A stretch of 15,323 nucleotides of DNA from Clostridiales bacterium. GTDB taxonomy: Bacteria > Bacillota > Clostridia > Oscillospirales > Acutalibacteraceae. This document shows, piece after piece, positions 1 to 6,268 of the stretch (within the stretch, counting starts at the first letter, position 1; the number at the start of each line of letters is the position of its first letter). The stretch lies in the NCBI GenBank assembly GCA_019416395.1, contig DXXH01000053.1, positions 1 through 15,323 of the forward strand, written 5' to 3'. The position numbers and the translations under genes were made by a program. The notes below the pieces were generated by a model, which did not search any database, was not told where the DNA came from, and was given only the letters and a program-made list of their open reading frames with translations.

Positions 1-1
1 G

Positions 2-115
2 ATTGGCACCGTACCTGGGAAGGAATTTACCTATCAGACCCCTCAGCCTATTCTGGCCGGTACCAGGGAAGTTTTTCCCATCTTGCAGGAAGTAGCGGGA
101 CGTCACTTCCATTGA
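2..115 (+). CDS. 3' end of an unidentified gene (partial)
   Basis: The frame beginning at base 2 is open for 37 codons from the window edge to a TGA at 113-115 and is followed 42 bases later by a strong terminator reading in the same direction. The encoded tail has ordinary protein composition and ends in VAGRHFH. No motif identifies the family. The reading rests on frame, stop and terminator placement. A second frame is also open here but runs straight through the terminator hairpin, so it is less likely. Only the C-terminus is inside the window. Confidence 0.45.
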   Translation: MGTVPGKEFTYQTPQPILAGTREVFPILQEVAGRHFH

Positions 116-156
116 GAAAATTGTTCCCACACCAGAAACTTTCTACCCATACAGCA

Positions 157-193
157 AAACACCCCTGGGGCTTCCCAAGGGTGTTTCTTTTTT
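157..193 (+). terminator. Rho-independent terminator between convergent genes
   Basis: AAACACCC (157-164) pairs with GGGTGTTT (179-186), and a small inner GGG/CCC stem sits in the loop. It is followed by CTTTTTT on the + strand, so it fits the gene ending at 115. On the minus strand the hairpin is followed by a weaker TTTT, so it may also end the moxR operon, whose last stop codon (192-194) overlaps the T tract. Confidence 0.8.
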
Positions 194-1367
194 AGCGTTT
201 CAAATCTTTCAATTCCTGAGCAGTACAACCTTCCTGGCTATAACGGGCTTTTTCGTAAAGCTGGTGAAGGCGCTGATCCTGTAGGCCCACCGTTTCCTCA
301 ATCTCCCGGGGAGCCGCCCAGCCTGGCGGTTTTTCCTTGGCCATGCGCAAGATCTCCCGGCGATACTTCCTGCGGACCTGGGCATTGGGGGTGCGGTCCC
401 AAAGAGGAATCCCCTTCCCTTTTTTCTTGGGAACGCTCTCAGACTGTTCCTCAGGCCCACGCAAATACTGCACCACATCCCGATGATCCACAAATGTTCC
501 CCGAAAATTCCGCAACACCAAATATATTCCGTAAAACAGGCAGACAATCACCGCTGCCCCGATGACCGCTGTGAACAAATAAGATACAAACGGTGGAATT
601 TGAAAGGTAGAACCTTCCCCTAACTCCAGTAACTCTTGAGGAAGGGAAGGCATCTCCATTTCCACAGGCTCGATCTCCGTTTCCACAGTCACCCGGTTTT
701 GCTGGGGATCGATACGGAAATAGCCGTTTTCCAGCATCAACGCCGGGAGCAGCAATCCCCCTGCCAAAAGCACCATTCCCATAACCGCTAACCCGCTGGT
801 GCGCACAATCCGCTTCACCGGCACGCCCGCCATATTTTGGTTCAACGACAGATACCGCTGAATTCTTTCAAATCCCACCCAAGCCCCATACAGCAGCACG
901 TACAGAGCGGCCCAGATCAGACAAAGTTTTTGCAGGGAAGGCCCACCGCCTAAAGCGCTGTAAAAAAATGGCAGTAACACCACCAGAACAAGGGGAAGCT
1001 GTGGCCGGTCCAGCATGGACTCCACCGGTTCCTCAGAAAGCCGGTTTTTCCCACGGAAAAAGCACACTACTGCAATGGGAAGCGCTGTGGCTGGGTGACC
1101 CAAAAGCACCCAGGCCAAACCACAGGCACCCAAGCTCACCAGGGAAAATTGCCACAGTTTCCGGCAGAATTCCCCTGCCAGATCCGCTACCGCCAAGGGG
1201 ATTATGGAAAGGAGCCCTCTCCACATGGTCCAGCGCAGTGTTTCTTCCCCTTGCAACAGCCGGAAAACCGCGCAGTAAAACAAGGCATAAATCATGGCAC
1301 AGTGAAGCCAGCCTATGGTTCGCATCACCAGCTGCCGCCAGTTTCCCAACCTTCTGATCCACTTCAC
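192..1367 (-). CDS. DUF4129-type integral membrane protein
   Basis: A polytopic membrane protein of 391 residues with about seven hydrophobic segments (roughly residues 15-33, 45-63, 70-88, 123-140, 145-163, 189-211, 263-286). Its C-terminal cytoplasmic part (about 295-391) has the DUF4129 look: VRRKYRREIL, then an element like TPxE, then LYEKARYS near the end. It is the third gene of a moxR-DUF58-DUF4129 set. Such sets are widespread and are usually linked to envelope or protein-complex maturation, but the exact role is unknown. Two GTG starts compete. GTG at 1385 overlaps the DUF58 stop (GTGA) but has no good ribosome site. GTG at 1367 has AAAGGAG eight bases upstream and is preferred. The transglutaminase gene that often accompanies this set is not present downstream. 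Confidence 0.8.
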   Translation of the reverse strand: MKWIRRLGNWRQLVMRTIGWLHCAMIYALFYCAVFRLLQGEETLRWTMWRGLLSIIPLAVADLAGEFCRKLWQFSLVSLGACGLAWVLLGHPATALPIAVVCFFRGKNRLSEEPVESMLDRPQLPLVLVVLLPFFYSALGGGPSLQKLCLIWAALYVLLYGAWVGFERIQRYLSLNQNMAGVPVKRIVRTSGLAVMGMVLLAGGLLLPALMLENGYFRIDPQQNRVTVETEIEPVEMEMPSLPQELLELGEGSTFQIPPFVSYLFTAVIGAAVIVCLFYGIYLVLRNFRGTFVDHRDVVQYLRGPEEQSESVPKKKGKGIPLWDRTPNAQVRRKYRREILRMAKEKPPGWAAPREIEETVGLQDQRLHQLYEKARYSQEGCTAQELKDLKR

Positions 1368-1381
1368 AGCCACCTCTCCTT

Positions 1382-2479
1382 TCACGTTTCCCAGTACAGC
1401 CTATGCACAGCCCCAAACTGGGGAAGCTCCTGATACGACTCACGGTAAGGCACAATTTGCACCCATTCCCGCTTGCCAGCCCGCTGGGCAAAGGTCCGGG
1501 CCAGCTCTTCCCGCTGATTCCTGGAAACCAGTACACACAGAATTTCCCCGTCTTCCTCTGGGAAAAACGATTCCACCGGCTCCAAGCCATTCCCAGCTTT
1601 CGCACAAGCAAACGTCTTCCGCAGAGAAAGGACACTTCCCGCTCCGGAAACCTCTGGCAATGCCATAGGTTTTCCGGTCAAAGCATCAATGCCATTGGAC
1701 CAGACACCGATCCTTACTCCCACTTCTAACAGCCGCACACACAAGGTACAGGCAATGCGCATGGCTTCCTCATTGAGCACATCGGCCTGCTGCACACCCA
1801 AGCCTTCCAAATCCACCACTACCGCCACCTTTTGGGACAGGGTGGACTCATGTATATTCACCAACAGCTCCCCAGTTTTAGCGGAAGCTTTCCAGTTGAT
1901 GTATTTCATGGGATCCCCCAAAGCGTAATCCCGCAGCCCCGCAAATTCAAAGGGATCGTCATACACCTTTTTCCGGCTGAGAATGCTCCCCATGATCTGG
2001 GAAAAGGGGATCTGGATCCGCTGGGTAGGTACTGGCCGGGGCAGCACATAAAAATCTGTATCCTGGGGCGAGACCCCCACATATTTTTTGCCCAGCAACA
2101 GGCTGCGTACGTCCATACCTGCCTGATCAATGCGGTAATAGCCCCGTTTGGCGCATTGAAACTCCAGAGTGCGGGTGATCTTCTGCCGCACACCCAACGT
2201 GAACACATCGCGGCGATAGGAACGGTCGCTTACCGCTGTATTGGCTTCCCCTAAAAACAGCAACCCTTTGTCCATGTGGAAATCGATCTCTACCACCGGC
2301 AACGGCAACAGCTTATCGTTGACGATCACCTCTGTCAAAACAGCAGTATCGTCCTCTGTTGCGTATTCTTCCCGGAATGCGATTTTTGCTTCCAATCCCT
2401 TGCTCCACAGCCGGTCGTACAAGAATCCCTGAAGGAAAAACAGTGCCACCAGCAGGAGCAATATGCACAGCGCCCCCAT
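1382..2479 (-). CDS. DUF58 domain protein
   Basis: A 365-residue protein with one N-terminal membrane helix (about residues 2-21), a beta-rich middle and the DUF58 signature at about 174-201 (DPFEFAGLRDYALGDP followed by INWKASAKTGEL). The region after it (VAVVVDLEG) resembles the start of a von Willebrand A-like fold. DUF58 proteins are the usual partners of MoxR AAA+ ATPases, and the cellular function is poorly defined. The ATG lies one base after the stop of the MoxR gene and the stop overlaps the next gene, so the three are almost certainly cotranscribed and translationally coupled. Many DUF58 proteins have two N-terminal membrane helices; this one appears to have one long helix. Confidence 0.92.
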   Translation of the reverse strand: MGALCILLLLVALFFLQGFLYDRLWSKGLEAKIAFREEYATEDDTAVLTEVIVNDKLLPLPVVEIDFHMDKGLLFLGEANTAVSDRSYRRDVFTLGVRQKITRTLEFQCAKRGYYRIDQAGMDVRSLLLGKKYVGVSPQDTDFYVLPRPVPTQRIQIPFSQIMGSILSRKKVYDDPFEFAGLRDYALGDPMKYINWKASAKTGELLVNIHESTLSQKVAVVVDLEGLGVQQADVLNEEAMRIACTLCVRLLEVGVRIGVWSNGIDALTGKPMALPEVSGAGSVLSLRKTFACAKAGNGLEPVESFFPEEDGEILCVLVSRNQREELARTFAQRAGKREWVQIVPYRESYQELPQFGAVHRLYWET

Positions 2480-2480
2480 A

Positions 2481-3419
2481 TCACTTGGACCAATCTTCCG
2501 TGGGAAGGGGCACCGACTGGAGCAATCCCTCAGCAGCGTCCTTTTGCGCCTGGGAAGATCCCGTCATTCCGCTGACCGCCAGCCGGTGAGCCAACACCGG
2601 TACGCCCACTTCTTTCACGTCTTCGGGTGTGACAAACTCCCGGCCTTCCACCAAAGCCTTTGCCTGGGAAGCCCGCAACAGGGCCAAGGTCCCCCGGGGG
2701 CTGACCCCCAGTTCCACGCCCCGCATTTCCCGGGACGCCCGGGCCAAATCCACAATGTAATCTAAAAGCACCGGGTGAATATACAGCTTCCGGGCTGCTG
2801 CCCGCAATTCCAGGATCTGTTCTTTCCCGCAAACAGGCGTCAGGGTTTCCAGGGGCTCGCTATCCCGGAACCGCTCTAGGATTTTCCGCTCCTGGTCTTT
2901 GGTGGGCATATCCATGGAAATCCGCATGAGGAACCGGTCCAGCTGAGCTTCCGGCAAGGGGTAGGTCCCCAAGGTTTCCACGGGGTTTTGTGTGGCAATG
3001 ACAAAAAAGGGCGGGGGAAGCTTCCGTGTTTCCCCATCCACCGTAACCTGGCCTTCCGCCATACATTCCAACAGGCTGGACTGGGTCCGGGGTGTGGCAC
3101 GGTTGATTTCGTCGGCTAACAAAATATTGCAAAACACCGGACCAGGGCTGAATTGGAACTCCCCCGTCTTCCGGTCAAAGTAGTTTAATCCCGTCACATC
3201 CGAGGGCAGCAGGTCCGGAGTAAACTGTACCCGTCCAAACACGCCGTCCACCGATTTGGCCAGCGACCGGGCCAACACCGTTTTTCCCATGCCGGGAACG
3301 TCCTCAATCAGCACATGGCCGCCTGCTACCAGTGCTGTAAGCAGCAAGCTGGTGGCCCGCTCCTCTCCCACCAGCACCTTTTGAATGTTTGCCTTTACGG
3401 CAGACAGGATATTTTCCAT
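2481..3419 (-). CDS. MoxR-family AAA+ ATPase
   Basis: A 312-residue AAA+ ATPase of the MoxR family, thought to act as a chaperone-like motor on VWA/DUF58 partner proteins. Visible motifs: Walker A GMGKT (residues 43-47), Walker B LLADEINR (100-107), sensor 1 in IATQNP (141-146), the family motif LPEAQLDRF (155-163), and the sensor 2 region GVSPRGTLALLRASQA in the C-terminal lid. The length is normal for the family. ATG at 3419 has AAAGGA eight bases upstream. It is the first gene of a three-gene minus-strand operon and has a good promoter directly upstream. Confidence 0.95.
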   Translation of the reverse strand: MENILSAVKANIQKVLVGEERATSLLLTALVAGGHVLIEDVPGMGKTVLARSLAKSVDGVFGRVQFTPDLLPSDVTGLNYFDRKTGEFQFSPGPVFCNILLADEINRATPRTQSSLLECMAEGQVTVDGETRKLPPPFFVIATQNPVETLGTYPLPEAQLDRFLMRISMDMPTKDQERKILERFRDSEPLETLTPVCGKEQILELRAAARKLYIHPVLLDYIVDLARASREMRGVELGVSPRGTLALLRASQAKALVEGREFVTPEDVKEVGVPVLAHRLAVSGMTGSSQAQKDAAEGLLQSVPLPTEDWSK

Positions 3420-3452
3420 AGGAATTTTCCTTTCTTTTTAAAATTATTCTTT

Positions 3453-3481
3453 ATTATAGCAAAGTTTCTAAACGGATACAA
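3453..3481 (-). promoter_or_regulatory. Promoter of the moxR-DUF58-DUF4129 operon
   Basis: On the minus strand TTGTAT (3476-3481) is followed 17 bases later by a perfect TATAAT (3453-3458), with TGC just before it (extended -10). Transcription should start near 3446, giving a short leader before the ATG at 3419. The -35 is partial, but the extended -10 compensates. Confidence 0.7.
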
Positions 3482-3601
3482 GAAGTCCTATCCTGTCTTT
3501 TCTTTCACCGCAGCCGAGCGAATCCATCGCAACAGCGGCGACCCACATGACGACATTTCCATTTTTCACAGCGTTTTATGCCCCGCCAATAGAACAGAGA
3601 A

Positions 3602-3653
3602 AAGCAACCAAAAACCCCCGCTTGTCAGCTGGTACGCAAACAAGCGGGGGTTT
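3602..3653 (-). terminator. Rho-independent terminator after the TIM-barrel gene
   Basis: A 14-bp perfect stem (3612-3625 with 3640-3653, core CCCCCGCTTG / CAAGCGGGGG) with a 14-base loop. Read on the minus strand it is followed by TTTTTGGTT. It lies about 80 bases after the stop of the minus-strand gene ending at 3736. The 3420-3735 interval also holds the moxR promoter; I see nothing else convincing in it. Confidence 0.8.
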
Positions 3654-3735
3654 CTTCACCCTCAAGAAATTTTTCAAACAAAGAATCAGGGCTTGTCTCC
3701 CTGCTTCTTATCCCACCTTATCAGCGGAGCTCTCC

Positions 3736-4560
3736 TTACAGTTTGGCAATCAGATCTCGCAGATACTGCTGTGTCTCCTGAATATCGGCTGTTTGCTGGG
3801 GACCCGTAATCTCCCGCTCAATGGTCAAACTGCCATCGTAGCCAATCTCTTTCAGCCTCTTCAAGAAGCAGGGGAAATTGACCTTTCCTTCCCCAACCTT
3901 CTTCTCTTCTCCCAATTCTTTGCCATTAGTGGGATACATACCGTCTTTAGCATGCACGCCCCGGACATAGTTTCCCAGCACATCTAAAGCGTCTACCGGG
4001 TTTCCCTTACCATACAGAATCAGGTTGGCAGGATCCAAATTCACAAACAAGTTGCCCGTTCCCACGTCCTCAATCAAGCGCAGCAACACCACAGGAGTTT
4101 CCTGTCCTGTCTCAAATAACAGGTTCTGACCGTTGCTTTGCAAGGCAGAAGCGATCTCCGCCACTGCAGCGCGCACACCGGGATAATTGGGATCGCTGGC
4201 GTTTTCAGGGATAAATCCCATGTGGGTCACCACGTCCTTAAGGCCCAGCTTCCGGGCATAGGCGGCCCCGTCCAGAAGGTTTTGCACCCGGACACTTCGA
4301 TACGCTACCGGTACAATGCCCAAGGTTTCCGGGCCATCTGTGAAGTTCCACGCTTTCGGACCGGCCCACCCGCACCAAAAAGCCGTGATCTCCATGGCGT
4401 ACTTCTCACAGAGTCCCTGGATCTCCTGCGCGTTTTCATCGGTCCATAAATCGGGCGCCCAACTGGTGAGCTGGCACTGGTGAAACCCCTGGGCAGCAGC
4501 CTGGGCAAATTTTTCATCCATACCTTCTTTTGTGTGTGAAATGACAATGCCTACATTCAT
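3736..4560 (-). CDS. Sugar phosphate isomerase/epimerase family TIM-barrel protein
   Basis: A 274-residue protein of the xylose-isomerase-like TIM-barrel (AP endonuclease 2 / IolE-like) superfamily, whose members isomerise or epimerise sugars and keto sugars using a divalent metal. Candidate metal ligands fall in the expected strand order: E150 (LLFETGQ), D176 (VNLDPANL), H203 (GVHAKDG) and E248 or E250 (TIERE). H113 in VTHMGF is another likely active-site residue. A good purine-rich ribosome site precedes the ATG. It has its own promoter and terminator, so it is a single-gene unit next to the oxidoreductase of the C-glycoside cluster. A role in reshaping the 3-keto or enediolone sugar released there is inference. 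It is not a close copy of the other TIM-barrel gene (8786-9769). Confidence 0.88.
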   Translation of the reverse strand: MNVGIVISHTKEGMDEKFAQAAAQGFHQCQLTSWAPDLWTDENAQEIQGLCEKYAMEITAFWCGWAGPKAWNFTDGPETLGIVPVAYRSVRVQNLLDGAAYARKLGLKDVVTHMGFIPENASDPNYPGVRAAVAEIASALQSNGQNLLFETGQETPVVLLRLIEDVGTGNLFVNLDPANLILYGKGNPVDALDVLGNYVRGVHAKDGMYPTNGKELGEEKKVGEGKVNFPCFLKRLKEIGYDGSLTIEREITGPQQTADIQETQQYLRDLIAKL

Positions 4561-4662
4561 TTTCCTGCCCCTTCCCGTTTCTCAACTGGTTGACCATGCG
4601 TTTTCCAATCCCCCGCTTCCCAGGATTTTACCTTCCTGGAAAAGCAGGGATACGCTATGGTC

Positions 4663-4690
4663 ATTCTACCAAAAACGGCGAAAAAAGCAA
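4663..4690 (-). promoter_or_regulatory. Promoter of the TIM-barrel gene at 3736-4560
   Basis: Minus-strand TTGCTT (4685-4690), 16-base spacer, TAGAAT (4663-4668) preceded by TGG (extended -10). It lies about 100 bases before the start codon. The rest of the 4561-4883 gap holds a possible hairpin (4830-4863, GTTGCC/GGCAAC) without a T tract and no credible gene. Confidence 0.5.
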
Positions 4691-4883
4691 CACCTTTTGT
4701 AAATTTTATACGCAAGAGAAAGAAAATCCGTTCTATTGGGCTATTTTCCCAACCACGGTCAGACAAATGACGGAAGGGGACGCTTCGGGAAACCTGCTAC
4801 CCACAGGTAATGTTTTAAAGCACACCTCTGTTGCCAGCTATGGGACCCGGCGGAACCGGCAACCCTTTCCCCAATGCTTTTGC

Positions 4884-5987
4884 TTAAAAACGCACTTCCC
4901 TGTTTTCTTTGGCTGCCTTATAAATGGCGTCCAAAACCTGGGTAACCACCAAAGCCTCTTCCGGCTTTACCAGGGGACTGGTTCCGTTCCCCACGGCTTC
5001 CAACCACTGACGGCAGTCGATCACCCCTTCTTCACCGCCACCGCCGCCGAAATAGGCTACGCCGCCCACCGGGGAAAGAGTTTCTTCCATCATCTGGCCA
5101 TTGCGGCCCCGGTTGTAGATCAACTCGTTTTTGGTATAGCTCATACCGGAATGGATCTCCGCACCAGCCAAGGTCCCGCACAAAGTAGTAGAGGCTTCCC
5201 GGCTCTCCCGCAGGTTGATTGCCCAGGCAGATTCCAGATGGATTGCCGCCCCATTTTTCATCTTGATATACCCCATGGCCGAGTCTTCCACCTCAAAGGT
5301 TTTGGGATCCCAAGGCCCAAACAGGTTTCCTTCCGTAGCCTGTTGTAGCTCGCCCAGCTTGTAGAACACATTGCCGGTAACGCTTTCCACCTGGTAATTG
5401 TTCATGCACCAAAGGGTGATGTCCAAGGCGTGGGTGCCGATATCGATCAGTGGTCCTCCGCCTTGCAGGGCCTTATTGGGGAACACGCCCCAAGTGGGAA
5501 CGCCTCTGCGCCGCACTGCGTGAGCTTTGGCATAGTAAATATCCCCCAGTTCTCCTTTTTCACAAGCAGTGTGCAAATTCTGCACTTCCGGACGGAACCG
5601 GTTTTGATAGCCAATGGTAAACTGCTTGCCGCTCTTTTTCCAGGCAGCTACCATTTTTTCCGCCTCTTCCGCGCTGTGGGACATGGGCTTCTCACAGTAA
5701 ACATGCTTCCCCGCCTCAAATGCGGCAATGGTAATCTCACTGTGGGACACGTTAGGGGTGCACACATGTACTACTTCCACTTCCGGATTCGCCAACAGCT
5801 CCCGATAGTCCTCATAGACCTTTGCACCGGGTGCTCCGAATTCAGCGGCGCCTTTTTCCGCCCGTTCCCGGATAATATCACAGAAAGCCACGATCTCACA
5901 CAATTCTTTGTTGGCAGTCAACGCGGGGAAATGCTTTTGATTCGCAATGCCGCCGCAGCCGATTACGCCTATTTTCAGTTTTGCCAT
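4884..5987 (-). CDS. Gfo/Idh/MocA-family NAD(P)-dependent oxidoreductase (DgpA-like role proposed)
   Basis: A 367-residue oxidoreductase. The N-terminal Rossmann domain starts with GVIGCGGIA (residues 7-15). The family signature is EKP at 99-101 in GKHVYCEKPMSHS, with the catalytic-region Lys 100. The C-terminal domain contains GGPLIDIGTHALD (177-189), with D182 and H186 as the usual proton-transfer pair. The start was set at 5987 because AGGAGG and AAGGAG precede that ATG; a longer frame to 6059 would add 24 unlikely residues. In known C-glycoside pathways an enzyme of this family (DgpA) oxidises C3 of the sugar before cleavage, and the neighbouring deglycosidase genes suggest that job here. 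The family is broad, so other sugar or inositol substrates remain possible. Confidence 0.9.
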   Translation of the reverse strand: MAKLKIGVIGCGGIANQKHFPALTANKELCEIVAFCDIIRERAEKGAAEFGAPGAKVYEDYRELLANPEVEVVHVCTPNVSHSEITIAAFEAGKHVYCEKPMSHSAEEAEKMVAAWKKSGKQFTIGYQNRFRPEVQNLHTACEKGELGDIYYAKAHAVRRRGVPTWGVFPNKALQGGGPLIDIGTHALDITLWCMNNYQVESVTGNVFYKLGELQQATEGNLFGPWDPKTFEVEDSAMGYIKMKNGAAIHLESAWAINLRESREASTTLCGTLAGAEIHSGMSYTKNELIYNRGRNGQMMEETLSPVGGVAYFGGGGGEEGVIDCRQWLEAVGNGTSPLVKPEEALVVTQVLDAIYKAAKENREVRF

Positions 5988-6028
5988 AGCTCCTTCCTCC
6001 TGTTTTCGCGTATTTGATGGAATGTTTC

Positions 6029-6044
6029 GGGAGCGTAAACTCCC
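6029..6044. repeat. Inverted repeat in the leader of the oxidoreductase gene
   Basis: GGGAG (6029-6033) and CTCCC (6040-6044) form a perfect 5-bp inverted repeat around six bases. It lies between the -10 (6060-6065) and the start codon (5987). A related GGGA-N5-TCCC element lies at 6066-6078, just upstream of the -10. It could be an operator or a small leader hairpin. Confidence 0.35.
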
Positions 6045-6059
6045 CTTATCTATTTTCAA

Positions 6060-6101
6060 ATTATAGGGATTTTCTCCCTGGTTTTCTTCTTGGAAACAGA
6101 C
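6060..6101 (-). promoter_or_regulatory. Promoter and candidate operator of the oxidoreductase gene
   Basis: A perfect TATAAT (6060-6065, minus strand) has no recognisable -35 at 16-18 bases. Over the -35 region is an imperfect inverted repeat, CTGGTTTT (6078-6085) and AAACAGAC (6094-6101), in the same position relative to the -10 as the perfect repeat of the deglycosidase operon. A consensus -10 with a poor -35 suggests activator dependence. Confidence 0.45.
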
Positions 6102-6204
6102 GATTTTTCCTTTCCATTTTCACCTCTTCTTTTCTTCAGAGGAGCAAAAGGTCAAAAAACACCTACTGAGTTTTACCTCTCTTCCGCTTTTTCGCCAGGC
6201 CTGT

Positions 6205-6233
6205 TTGCTTTTTACACGAAAACAAACTATAAT
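6205..6233 (+). promoter_or_regulatory. Promoter of the AraC-GH39 regulator gene
   Basis: TTGCTT (6205-6210), exactly 17 bases, then a perfect TATAAT (6228-6233). The start should be near 6240, about 30 bases before the GTG at 6269. The 8-bp palindrome CAGGCCTG (6196-6203) abuts the -35. The promoter is divergent from that of the oxidoreductase. Confidence 0.7.
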
Positions 6234-6268
6234 AACGGTATAAAAATAGGAATTCAAACATTTGGGAA

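Noticed and set aside
3488..3556. A 22-codon minus-strand ORF starting MSSCGSPLL between the moxR promoter and the terminator at 3612-3653
   Set aside because: It has no convincing ribosome site or promoter, and its end runs into the moxR promoter region.
4830..4863. GTTGCC/GGCAAC hairpin downstream of the oxidoreductase as its terminator
   Set aside because: No T tract follows on either strand, so it is not a standard Rho-independent terminator.
4590..5348. A 252-codon + strand frame opposite the oxidoreductase gene
   Set aside because: It has no ribosome site or motifs, and the opposite strand encodes an unmistakable Gfo/Idh/MocA protein.
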